A DNA stretch of 64,000 nucleotides, taken from Streptomyces sp. HD. Lineage in GTDB: Bacteria > Actinomycetota > Actinomycetes > Streptomycetales > Streptomycetaceae. The notes under the pieces are model-generated. The model had not been told where the DNA came from. It did not search any database and saw nothing but the letters and a program-made list of their open reading frames with translations. Positions 16,589 to 24,414 of this stretch are shown one piece after another. The position numbers and the translations under genes were made by a program. Numbering within the stretch: the first letter of the stretch is position 1; the number at the start of each line of letters is the position of its first letter. Location of the stretch: the NCBI RefSeq assembly GCF_028369295.1, contig NZ_JAQMYP010000031.1:1-64000 (forward strand), read 5' to 3'.

Positions 16589-17284
16589 ATGACGCGGGCG
16601 AGTGAGACGCAGGACGGGTCGGTGACGGTCAGCAAGGACGGGCTGCCGGACTGGCTGGCTCCGGTGGTGCGGGTGGTGGAGACCGTGGAGCCGGTGCAGC
16701 TGAGCCGGTTCCTTCCGCCGGAGGACGGCGCGGGGCGCCAGTCCGCCGTGCTGATTCTCTTCGGCGAGGGCGAGCGGGGGCCCGAGCTGCTGCTCATGGA
16801 GCGGGCCAGTTCGCTGCGGTCGCATGCCGGACAGCCGTCCTTTCCCGGCGGTGCCCTCGACCCCGAGGACGGTGACCCGCAGGCCGACGGGCCGTTGCGG
16901 GCGGCTCTGCGCGAGGCCGAGGAGGAGACCGGGCTCGATCCTGGAGGAGTCCAGCTCTTCGGTGTGCTGCCGAAGTTGTACATCCCGGTGAGCGGCTTCG
17001 TCGTCTCGCCCGTGCTGGGCTGGTGGCGCGAGCCGAGCCCGGTCGATGTCGTCGATCCGAACGAAACGGCCCGGGTGTTCACCGTCCCCGTGGCGGATCT
17101 CACGAATCCGGACAACCGAGCCACGACCGTCCACCCCAGCGGCCACCGAGGCCCGGCATTTCTGGTCGAATCGGCCCTGGTGTGGGGTTTCACGGCCGGA
17201 ATCATCGACCGCCTGCTCCACTTCTCGGGCTGGGAGCAGCCCTGGGACCGGGGGAAGCAGGTCCCGCTGGACTGGCGGTCATGA
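16589..17284 (+). CDS. NUDIX hydrolase, CoA-pyrophosphatase type
   Basis: A 231-residue NUDIX enzyme. The box is GGALDPEDGDPQADGPLRAA followed by LREAEEETGLDP (R-E-x2-E-E-x-G), with a preceding ERASSLRSHAGQPSFPGG segment that matches the CoA-pyrophosphatase signature (L-L-x-R-S-x-x-L-R-x-H-x-G-x-x-x-F-P-G-G). It probably cleaves CoA or its oxidised forms. The ATG at 16589 is preferred over an upstream frame lacking similarity. It corresponds to mycobacterial Rv3672c, directly before marP. Confidence 0.9.
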   Translation: MTRASETQDGSVTVSKDGLPDWLAPVVRVVETVEPVQLSRFLPPEDGAGRQSAVLILFGEGERGPELLLMERASSLRSHAGQPSFPGGALDPEDGDPQADGPLRAALREAEEETGLDPGGVQLFGVLPKLYIPVSGFVVSPVLGWWREPSPVDVVDPNETARVFTVPVADLTNPDNRATTVHPSGHRGPAFLVESALVWGFTAGIIDRLLHFSGWEQPWDRGKQVPLDWRS

Positions 17285-17404
17285 CAGGGTGTCTGCCGTG
17301 CTGTGTTTTCCCGGGGGCTGCCGTGCCCGAATGCCGCTGCGCGGCGAGCCGGGCCCCGGGCTGACCGGGCGTGATCGGCAAGTGAAGAGGCGGAGCCTGA
17401 AGCA

Positions 17405-18604
17405 GTGAACGTGCTGGACATCCTGTTGCTGGTCGCCGCCGTGTGGTTCGCGATCGTGGGTTATCGCCAGGGCTTCGTCGTCGGCATCCTGTCGGTGATC
17501 GGTTTCCTCGGCGGCGGCCTCGTGGCCGTGTACCTGCTCCCGGTCATCTGGGACGCGCTCACCGACAACGCCGAGGTGAGCACGACCGCCGCCGTCGTCG
17601 CGGTCGTTGTCGTCATCGTCTGCGCCTCCGTCGGCCAGGCCCTGACCACCCACCTCGGCAACAAGCTGCGCCGGTACATCACCTGGTCCCCGGCCCGCGC
17701 CCTGGACGCCACCGGCGGCGCCCTCGTCAACGTCGTCGCGATGCTCCTCGTCGCCTGGCTGATCGGCTCCGCCCTCGCGGGGACGACGCTGCCGACGCTC
17801 GGCAAAGAGGTCCGTAACTCCAAGGTGTTGCTCGGCGTCTCGCGGGCGCTGCCCGACCAGGCGGACACCTGGTTCGCGGACTTCTCCTCCGTGCTGGCGC
17901 AGAACGGCTTCCCACAGGTCTTCAGCCCGTTCTCGAACGAGCCCATCAACGAGGTCCAGCCGCCCGACCCGGCGCTCGCGGGCAGCCCGGTGGCGACCCG
18001 CGCGCAGCGCTCCATCGTCAAGGTCATGGGCACGGCGACGAGTTGCGGCAAGGTCCTGGAGGGCACCGGCTTCGTCTTCGCCGACCGCCGTGTCATGACC
18101 AACGCGCATGTCGTCGGAGGCGTCGACGAACCCACCGTCCAGATAGGCGGTGAGGGCAGGAAGTACGACGCGACGGTCGTCCTCTACGACTGGGAGCGCG
18201 ACATCGCCGTACTCGACGTACCGGACATGCGCGCGCCCGCGCTGCAGTTCACGGCCACCGACGCCGAGAGCGGCGACAGCGCGATCATCGCGGGCTTCCC
18301 GGAGAACGGGTCGTACGACGTGCGCCCCGCACGCGTGCGTGGACGCCTGCCTGCCAACGGGCCGGACATCTACCACCGCGGCACGGTGCGCCGTGACGTC
18401 TACTCGCTGTACGCGACCGTCCGCCAGGGCAACTCCGGCGGCCCGCTGCTGACGCCCGACGGCAAGGTGTACGGCGTGGTCTTCGCCAAGTCCCTCGACG
18501 ACGCCAAGACCGGCTACGCGCTCACCGCTGACGAGATCCAGCAGGACATCGCCAAGGGCCGTACCGCCAACCAGCAGGTGGACAGCGACAGCTGCGCGCT
18601 CTAG
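17405..18604 (+). CDS. marP: MarP-like membrane serine protease
   Basis: A 399-residue protein. Four transmembrane helices (residues about 5-130) form a CvpA/colicin-V-production domain, followed by an extracytoplasmic trypsin-like domain with the triad His in MTNAHVVGG, Asp in RDIAVLDV and Ser in RQGNSGGPLL. The cysteine pair TSCGK and the C-terminal SDSCAL match the regulatory disulfide of MarP. The mycobacterial protein protects against acid and oxidative stress by processing a cell-wall hydrolase. GTG start; the nth-nudix-marP order is conserved. Confidence 0.9.
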   Translation: MNVLDILLLVAAVWFAIVGYRQGFVVGILSVIGFLGGGLVAVYLLPVIWDALTDNAEVSTTAAVVAVVVVIVCASVGQALTTHLGNKLRRYITWSPARALDATGGALVNVVAMLLVAWLIGSALAGTTLPTLGKEVRNSKVLLGVSRALPDQADTWFADFSSVLAQNGFPQVFSPFSNEPINEVQPPDPALAGSPVATRAQRSIVKVMGTATSCGKVLEGTGFVFADRRVMTNAHVVGGVDEPTVQIGGEGRKYDATVVLYDWERDIAVLDVPDMRAPALQFTATDAESGDSAIIAGFPENGSYDVRPARVRGRLPANGPDIYHRGTVRRDVYSLYATVRQGNSGGPLLTPDGKVYGVVFAKSLDDAKTGYALTADEIQQDIAKGRTANQQVDSDSCAL

Positions 18605-18677
18605 GTCCGTGGGACCGGCCGGGAACTGCGTCCGGTCGGGTGAGGGCTGAGCCCGGTCGTGGAGAGGCCGCGGCCGG

Positions 18678-18860
18678 TCAGCCGCGCGGGTGGCGCAGGC
18701 GTACCGAGACCCAGCGGGCACGGCGGCGCAGAATGCGCGGAATGCCCACCCGAAGGTCGGGACCCGCCATCTGCGGGGCGCTGCCTCGCTGGTGGGAGCT
18801 CAGGCCGTTGGCCGAGCGGCGGTTGCGTGCTGCGTCACTGTAGTCGTGCGTCCAGCCCAT
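18678..18860 (-). CDS. small basic protein, hypothetical
   Basis: A 60-codon frame starting MGWTHDYSDAARNRRSANGL and ending with the Arg-rich IPRILRRRARWVSVRLRHPR. About 80 percent of codons end in G or C, as in real genes here, but the ribosome-binding site is weak (AGGGGCAG) and I do not recognise a family. It sits alone between the convergent ends of marP and the alpha/beta hydrolase gene region. Confidence 0.45.
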   Translation of the reverse strand: MGWTHDYSDAARNRRSANGLSSHQRGSAPQMAGPDLRVGIPRILRRRARWVSVRLRHPRG

Positions 18861-18987
18861 ACCCCGACGTCTGCCCCTGCCCCAAGGTCGATAACCGCCC
18901 TCAGGGCCCCCAATTGGCCTATGCGCCGGGCAATTGGCTGTTCGTAGGACAGGTGTTCAGTTCCGGATACCGGGCGCATCGGCGCGG

Positions 18988-19926
18988 TCACCGATCGGGT
19001 TCGGGGTCTTTCAGCCAGTTGATCAGTTCGGTCGAGAAAGCGACCGGATCTTCCTCGTGCGGGAAGTGGCCGAGGCCGTCGAACAGCCGCCAGCGGTACG
19101 GCGCTTCGACGTACTCGCCCGAACCGGCGGCGCTGCGCGTGCGCATGACGGGGTCGAGCGAGCCGTGCAGATGCAGCGTGGGGACGCGCACCGGCCGCTT
19201 CATCCGGCGGTTGAACTGGATGCCGTCCGGGCGGGCCAGCGAGCGCACCATCCAGCGGTACGGCTCGATCGAGCAGTGCGCCGTCGACGGGATGCAGATC
19301 GCGCGGCGGTACGTCTCCACCGTGTCGTCGTCCGGCAGGCGCGGGCCCGACCAGTCCCGGATCAGCCGGCCCACGAGCGCCCCGTCGTCGGCCGTCAGTT
19401 GCCGCTCGGGAATCCAGGGCCGCTGAAACCCCCAGATGTAGGAACTCGCATTCGTCTGCTTGACGTCCGAGAGCATCGCCGAACGCCAGCGCCGGGGGTG
19501 CGGCATGGAGGAGACCGCGAGCCGTCGGACCAGCTTGGGGCGCATCACGGCCGCCGTCCACGCCAGATATCCGCCCAGATCGTGGCCGACCAGCGCGGCG
19601 TCGGGCTCGCCGAGCGAGCGGACCACGCCGGTGATGTCGAGCGCGAGGTTGGCCGGGTCGTAACCACGCGGCGTACGGTCGCTGCCGCCGACCCCCCTCA
19701 GGTCCATCGCGACGGCCCGGAAGCCCGCGTCGGCGAGGGCGACGAGCTGGTGCCGCCAGGCCCACCAGAACTGCGGGAAGCCGTGCAGCAGCAGGACCAG
19801 CGGACCGTCGCCCATCTCCGCGATGTGGAAGCGCGCACCATTGGCGGCCACGTCCCTGTGTGTCCAGGGACCGTCCGGTCGTACGACCGAGGCAGGTTGC
19901 GCCGAAGGGGTGGCGGGATCCGTCAT
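18988..19926 (-). CDS. epoxide-hydrolase-like alpha/beta hydrolase
   Basis: A 312-residue alpha/beta hydrolase. LLLHGFPQFWWAWR holds the oxyanion HGFP motif; VGHDLGGYLAW supplies an aspartate nucleophile (G-H-D-L-G), the hallmark of epoxide hydrolases and haloalkane dehalogenases; HLHGSLDPV and LFDGLGHFPHEE carry the acid and catalytic His. It corresponds to mycobacterial ephE next to marP. The substrate is unknown. The ATG overlaps the stop of the upstream holin-like gene (ATGA), indicating an operon. Confidence 0.85.
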   Translation of the reverse strand: MTDPATPSAQPASVVRPDGPWTHRDVAANGARFHIAEMGDGPLVLLLHGFPQFWWAWRHQLVALADAGFRAVAMDLRGVGGSDRTPRGYDPANLALDITGVVRSLGEPDAALVGHDLGGYLAWTAAVMRPKLVRRLAVSSMPHPRRWRSAMLSDVKQTNASSYIWGFQRPWIPERQLTADDGALVGRLIRDWSGPRLPDDDTVETYRRAICIPSTAHCSIEPYRWMVRSLARPDGIQFNRRMKRPVRVPTLHLHGSLDPVMRTRSAAGSGEYVEAPYRWRLFDGLGHFPHEEDPVAFSTELINWLKDPEPDR

Positions 19927-20420
19927 GACGACGAGCGTGCCACAGCCTCGATGGCCGCGGGCGCCCGGTCCTGCAACTCCGGCTGCGTGACCGGGCGCGG
20001 GTGCGGCTTGGCGTTCTGCAGAACACCCGCCGTCTCCTTCATCGAGGCGGCGACCTTCTGCGGGCCCTTGCTCTTCTTGGCCTTCTTCGCGAAGGCGACG
20101 CCGATCAGCGCAAGGACGACGGCGACGAGGACGTTCGCCGCGAAGGACAGCAGGAAGCAGATCGCGAGATTCCAGTCGCTCCAGGTCCGAATGCCGTACG
20201 CGAGGGCGAAGTTCAGCATCGGCAGCGAGAACACCAGCAGCACGCCGGCCGCCGTGAACGCGCCGCCGCTTGTCGCGCCGCGCTTGACGTCCTGCTTGAG
20301 CTGCGCCTTCGCCAGTGCGATCTCGTCATGCACCAGCGCCGACATCTCGGTCGTCGCCGAGGCGAACAGCTGGCCGATGCTGCGTTCGGCGCCGACCGGG
20401 CTGCCGTCGGGTGCGCTCAT
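19923..20420 (-). CDS. phage-holin-family (DUF1469) membrane protein
   Basis: A 165-residue protein with an amphipathic N-terminal helix (ATTEMSALVHDEIALAKAQL), two transmembrane helices (AAGVLLVFSLPMLNFALAYG and LLSFAANVLVAVVLALIG) and a basic C-terminal tail. This layout is the Phage_holin_3_6/DUF1469 family; despite the name these are ordinary cellular membrane proteins of unknown role. The ribosome-binding site is GAGGGAG. It is coupled to the hydrolase gene by a 4-bp overlap. Confidence 0.8.
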   Translation of the reverse strand: MSAPDGSPVGAERSIGQLFASATTEMSALVHDEIALAKAQLKQDVKRGATSGGAFTAAGVLLVFSLPMLNFALAYGIRTWSDWNLAICFLLSFAANVLVAVVLALIGVAFAKKAKKSKGPQKVAASMKETAGVLQNAKPHPRPVTQPELQDRAPAAIEAVARSSS

Positions 20421-20498
20421 CGCGGTCTCCCTCGTCGTGTACGGATCCGTCTTCTGCCTGACTGCGTACGGTTCCGTCTTTTGTACCGTCCCGTCAGA

Positions 20499-21938
20499 TC
20501 ATGCCCGACGGTGCTCCTCGTCGCCTGCCCCGCCCGCCACTTCGGCAAGCGCGTGGCGTGCGGCGGCCTTCTCCTCGGCGATACGGCGGTGCTCGGCGGC
20601 CTTGCGCTCGTAGATCGCGGCCAGCCGCAGGTGGTACTCCGGCATGTCCTGCTCGTAGATGTCCGGAATGCCGTCCGCGTCCTCGTCGCGCTCCTCGTCG
20701 TCGACCATCCTGCGGTACTTGGCGTTGCGTATCTTCAGCAGCACCGTCGCCAGGGTCGCCGCGGCGAGGGAGCCCACGAGTACGGCCGCCTTCACCTCGT
20801 CGGTCAGCGCGGCGTCACCCGCGAAGGCGAGCTCGCCGATGAGCAGCGAGACGGTGAAGCCGATGCCCGCGAGGGTCGCGACGGCGAACACGTCGGCCCA
20901 TTCCAGGTCGTCGCTGAGCGAGGCCCTGGTGAAACGTGCCGTCAGCCAGGTTCCGCCGAAGATGCCGAGCGTCTTGCCGACGACCAGCCCGAGGACGACG
21001 CCCAGCGTCTCCGGCTGGGTGAACACATCGCCGAGCGCGCCGCCGGAGATGGTCACACCTGCGCTGAACAGCGCGAACAGCGGGACGGCGAGCCCCGCCG
21101 ACAGGGGGCGTACGAGGTGCTCGATGCGCTCGCCGGGGGAGTGCGGCTCGTCCTCGCGGCGCGTGCAGCGCAGCATGAGCCCCATCGCCACGCCCGCGAT
21201 GGTGGCGTGGACGCCGCTGTTGAACATCAGCCCCCAGATCACGAGGGCGAGCGGCACATACACGTACCACCCGCGTACGCCCTTCCTCAGCAGCAGCCAG
21301 AACACGATCAGGCCGACGACGGCGCCGCCGAGCGCGGCGAAATCGATCTGCTCGGTGAAGAAGATCGCGATGATCATGATCGCGAACAGGTCGTCCACGA
21401 CGGCGAGCGTGAGCAGGAAGGCGCGCAGGGCGCTGGGCAGGGAGGTACCGATGACGGCGAGCACGGCCAGTGCGAAGGCGATGTCCGTGGCGGTCGGAAC
21501 CGCCCAGCCGGCCGACGATCCGTCTCCGGTGGCATTGGTCAGCGTGTAGACGAGCGCGGGCACCGCCATGCCGCACAGCGCGGCGACGACCGGCAGCGCG
21601 GCGGCCTTGGGGTCCTTGAGATCGCCGGCGACCAGCTCGCGCTTGAGCTCGATCCCGGCGACGAAGAAGAAGATCGCGAGGAGTCCGTCGGCGGCCCAGT
21701 GCTCGACGGACAGGTTCAGCCCGAGGGCCTCGGGGCCGAGGTGGAAGTGGCCGACGGTCTCGTAACTGTCGTGCAGCGCGGGTACGTTCGCCCAGATCAG
21801 TGCGGTGATCGCGGCGAGCAGCAGCAGGACACCGCCGACGGTCTCGGTGCGCAGCGCGTCCGCGACGAAGGTCCGCTCGGGCAGGGACAGCCGTCCGAGG
21901 ACCTTGCGGACGGGGGCGGTGGTGCTGGGCGCGGGCAC
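20499..21938 (-). CDS. nhaA: Na+/H+ antiporter NhaA
   Basis: A 479-residue antiporter with 11-12 transmembrane helices. The pair of aspartates of the transport site is seen in AVVDDLFAIMII, and the discontinuous-helix region in VPTATDIAFALAVLAVIG. It exports sodium and imports protons to control pH and salinity. The last 70 residues are a charged cytoplasmic tail absent from E. coli NhaA (388 residues). The GTG at 21938 is chosen over an ATG 12 codons upstream because GGAGG lies eight bases before it. Confidence 0.9.
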   Translation of the reverse strand: MPAPSTTAPVRKVLGRLSLPERTFVADALRTETVGGVLLLLAAITALIWANVPALHDSYETVGHFHLGPEALGLNLSVEHWAADGLLAIFFFVAGIELKRELVAGDLKDPKAAALPVVAALCGMAVPALVYTLTNATGDGSSAGWAVPTATDIAFALAVLAVIGTSLPSALRAFLLTLAVVDDLFAIMIIAIFFTEQIDFAALGGAVVGLIVFWLLLRKGVRGWYVYVPLALVIWGLMFNSGVHATIAGVAMGLMLRCTRREDEPHSPGERIEHLVRPLSAGLAVPLFALFSAGVTISGGALGDVFTQPETLGVVLGLVVGKTLGIFGGTWLTARFTRASLSDDLEWADVFAVATLAGIGFTVSLLIGELAFAGDAALTDEVKAAVLVGSLAAATLATVLLKIRNAKYRRMVDDEERDEDADGIPDIYEQDMPEYHLRLAAIYERKAAEHRRIAEEKAAARHALAEVAGGAGDEEHRRA

Positions 21939-22011
21939 GGGGGAGACCTCCGGTCGGTGGGCAGGGCGGAACACATGCCGACCAGACTTCCCGGCGCACC
22001 TGAGGACATAT

Positions 22012-22030
22012 TTTTGCTTAGCTTACCTAA
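22012..22030. promoter_or_regulatory. possible iron-box half-site
   Basis: The right half GCTTACCTAA fits the DmdR/IdeR iron-box consensus, but the left half diverges (13 of 18 positions overall). It lies 75-90 bp upstream of nhaA. This is a weak call. Confidence 0.2.
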
Positions 22031-22075
22031 AGATGCGCGGGAGTGCATCCGCCGATTTCCACCGTACGTACACGA

Positions 22076-22108
22076 AGGGCACCCGGCGCGCTCGTCGCCG
22101 GGTGCCCT
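22076..22108 (-). terminator. acsA terminator
   Basis: A 13-bp perfect stem (22076-22088 with 22096-22108) with a 7-nt loop, 18 nt past the acsA stop codon. Confidence 0.85.
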
Positions 22109-22125
22109 TGATGTCCGTCCCTTAC

Positions 22126-24084
22126 TCAGTCCTCGCTGGGCGCCGCCGGGAGCTTGGCCTGGATGAGGTCCATGACCGTCGAGTCGGTCAGGGTCGTCAC
22201 GTCACCGAGCTGGCGGTTCTCGGCGACGTCCCGCAGCAGTCGGCGCATGATCTTGCCGGAGCGGGTCTTCGGCAGCTCGGCCACCGGCAGGATCCGCTTC
22301 GGCTTGGCGATCGGGCCGAGGGTGGCGCCGACGTGGTTGCGCAGGTCGGCGATGAGGTTCTCGTCCTCGGCGTTGGCCGTACCACGCAGGATCACGAAGG
22401 CGACGATCGCCTGCCCGGTCGTCTCGTCGGCGGCACCTACGACGGCCGCCTCGGCGACGGACGGGTGGGAGACCAGGGCGGACTCGACCTCGGTGGTGGA
22501 GATGTTGTGGCCCGACACGAGCATCACGTCGTCCACCCGCCCGAGGAGCCAGATGTCCCCGTCGTCGTCCTTCTTCGCCCCGTCACCGGCGAAGTACTTG
22601 CCCTCGAACCGCGACCAGTACGTGTCGAGGAACCGCTGGTCGTCGCCCCAGATGGTGCGCAGCATCGACGGCCACGGCTCGGTGAGGACCAGGTAGCCGC
22701 CACCGCCGTCGGGCACCTCGTTCGCCTCGTCGTCGACGACGGTCGCGGCGATGCCGGGCAGCGGGGTCTGCGCGGAACCGGGCTTCGTCTCCGTGACGCC
22801 CGGCAGCGGCGAGATCATCATCGCGCCGGTCTCGGTCTGCCACCAGGTGTCCACGATCGGCGTCCGGTCGGCCCCGATGTGCTTGCGGTACCAGATCCAC
22901 GCCTCGGGGTTGATCGGCTCACCGACCGAGCCCAGGACACGGAGGGAGGAGAGGTCGAACTTCGCGGGGATGTCGTCGCCCCACTTCATGAACGTACGGA
23001 TCGCCGTCGGCGCCGTGTACAGGATCGTGACCCCGTACTTCTGCACGATCTCCCAGAAGCGGCCCTGGTGCGGGGTGTCCGGGGTGCCCTCGTACATCAC
23101 CTGCGTCGCACCGTTCGCCAGCGGTCCGTACACGATGTACGAGTGGCCGGTGACCCAGCCGACGTCCGCGGTGCACCAGTACACGTCCGTCTCCGGCTTG
23201 AGGTCGAAGACCGCGTGGTGGGTGTAGGAGGCCTGGGTGAGGTAGCCGCCGGAGGTGTGCAGGATGCCCTTCGGCTTACCCGTCGTCCCCGACGTGTAGA
23301 GGATGAAGAGCGGCTGCTCGGCGTTGAACGCCTCGGGCGTGTGATCGGCGGACTGCCGCTCGACGATCTCGTGCCACCACACGTCACGGCTGTCGTCCCA
23401 GGCGACGTCCTGTCCGGTACGGCGGACCACGAGGACGTGCTCGACGTTGTCGACCTTGGAGATCGCATCGTCCACGGCCGGCTTGAGTGCGGACGGCTTG
23501 CCGCGCCGGTAGCCGCCGTCGGAGGTGATGACGACCTTGGCGTCCGCGTCCTGGATACGGGTGGCGAGGGCGTCCGCCGAGAACCCGCCGAAGACGACGG
23601 AGTGCGCGGCGCCGATCCGGGCGCAGGCCAGCATCGCGATCGCCGTCTCCGGGATCATCGGCATGTAGACGGCGACCCGGTCGCCCTTCCGCACCCCGAG
23701 CTCCAGCAGCGCGTTGGCCGCCTTGGAGACCTCGTCCTTGAGCTCGGCGTAGGTGACCGCGCGGCTGTCGCCGGGCTCGCCCTCGAAGTGGATGGCGACC
23801 CGGTCGCCGTGCCCGGCCTCGACATGCCGGTCCACGCAGTTGTACGCGACATTGAGCTCGCCGTCCTTGAACCACTTCGCGAACGGCGGGTTCGACCAGT
23901 CCAGCGTCTCCGTCGGCTCCTTGGCCCAGGTCAGCCGACGGGCCTGCTCGGCCCAGAAGCCGAGCCTGTCAGCCTTGGCCTGTTCATACGCCTCCGCCGT
24001 GACGTTGGCATCGGCGGCCAGGTCGGCGGGGGGTGCGAACCTGCGCTCTTCCTTCAGCAGGTTGGCCAGGCTTTCGTTGCTCAC
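22126..24084 (-). CDS. acsA: acetyl-CoA synthetase
   Basis: A 652-residue AMP-forming acetate-CoA ligase, the usual length. The adenylation motif A3 is ILYTSGTTGKPKGILHTSGG; other core motifs are WWQTETG and the C-terminal RSGKIMRRLLR, whose lysine is the catalytic residue inactivated by acetylation in homologues. It activates acetate for central metabolism. The GTG at 24084 has AAGGGAGA eight bases upstream and yields the standard MSNESLANLL N-terminus. It ends at a strong hairpin. Confidence 0.95.
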   Translation of the reverse strand: MSNESLANLLKEERRFAPPADLAADANVTAEAYEQAKADRLGFWAEQARRLTWAKEPTETLDWSNPPFAKWFKDGELNVAYNCVDRHVEAGHGDRVAIHFEGEPGDSRAVTYAELKDEVSKAANALLELGVRKGDRVAVYMPMIPETAIAMLACARIGAAHSVVFGGFSADALATRIQDADAKVVITSDGGYRRGKPSALKPAVDDAISKVDNVEHVLVVRRTGQDVAWDDSRDVWWHEIVERQSADHTPEAFNAEQPLFILYTSGTTGKPKGILHTSGGYLTQASYTHHAVFDLKPETDVYWCTADVGWVTGHSYIVYGPLANGATQVMYEGTPDTPHQGRFWEIVQKYGVTILYTAPTAIRTFMKWGDDIPAKFDLSSLRVLGSVGEPINPEAWIWYRKHIGADRTPIVDTWWQTETGAMMISPLPGVTETKPGSAQTPLPGIAATVVDDEANEVPDGGGGYLVLTEPWPSMLRTIWGDDQRFLDTYWSRFEGKYFAGDGAKKDDDGDIWLLGRVDDVMLVSGHNISTTEVESALVSHPSVAEAAVVGAADETTGQAIVAFVILRGTANAEDENLIADLRNHVGATLGPIAKPKRILPVAELPKTRSGKIMRRLLRDVAENRQLGDVTTLTDSTVMDLIQAKLPAAPSED

Positions 24085-24384
24085 GACATCTCCCTTTCCC
24101 AGGGTGTCCGTTGTGTCCCAGGCCACAGCTCATCAGACCCGGGGGCCCGATGACAAGGGTCGACGGAAAATTGGTTTAGACCTGTCGGTGGGGGCGGATC
24201 CGGAGCCGCGTCCGGCGCCGGGGTCATCCGTTCCCACGGACGTCGGACGGACCTGGTTCAGGTCTGTAATCCCTTTCACATTTCGTCCGAGCGCAGGTGA
24301 AACGCCACGCCAAGGGAAAGGCGGCGCCAGGCGAAATGCCGGCCTCTGGGGAGATGCGATGCCGGGGAGGGGCGATGCCGGGGA
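24085..24384. other. acsA upstream region
   Basis: About 300 bases upstream of acsA with no gene. A slightly A/T-richer patch at 24265-24310 may hold the promoter, and GATGCCGGGGAGGGGC is repeated in tandem at about 24357-24388. No operator is assignable. Confidence 0.4.
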
Positions 24385-24411
24385 GGGGCGGCGCCAGGGA
24401 GGCGCCGCCCC
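24385..24411 (-). terminator. terminator of SulP-carbonic anhydrase gene
   Basis: An 11-bp perfect GC stem (24385-24395 with 24401-24411) with an AGGGA loop, immediately after the stop codon at 24415. Confidence 0.75.
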
Positions 24412-24414
24412 GTC

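Noticed and set aside
22012..22030. Iron-box regulating nhaA
   Set aside because: Only one half-site fits; there is no iron-related gene nearby. Listed as a weak site, not as a finding.
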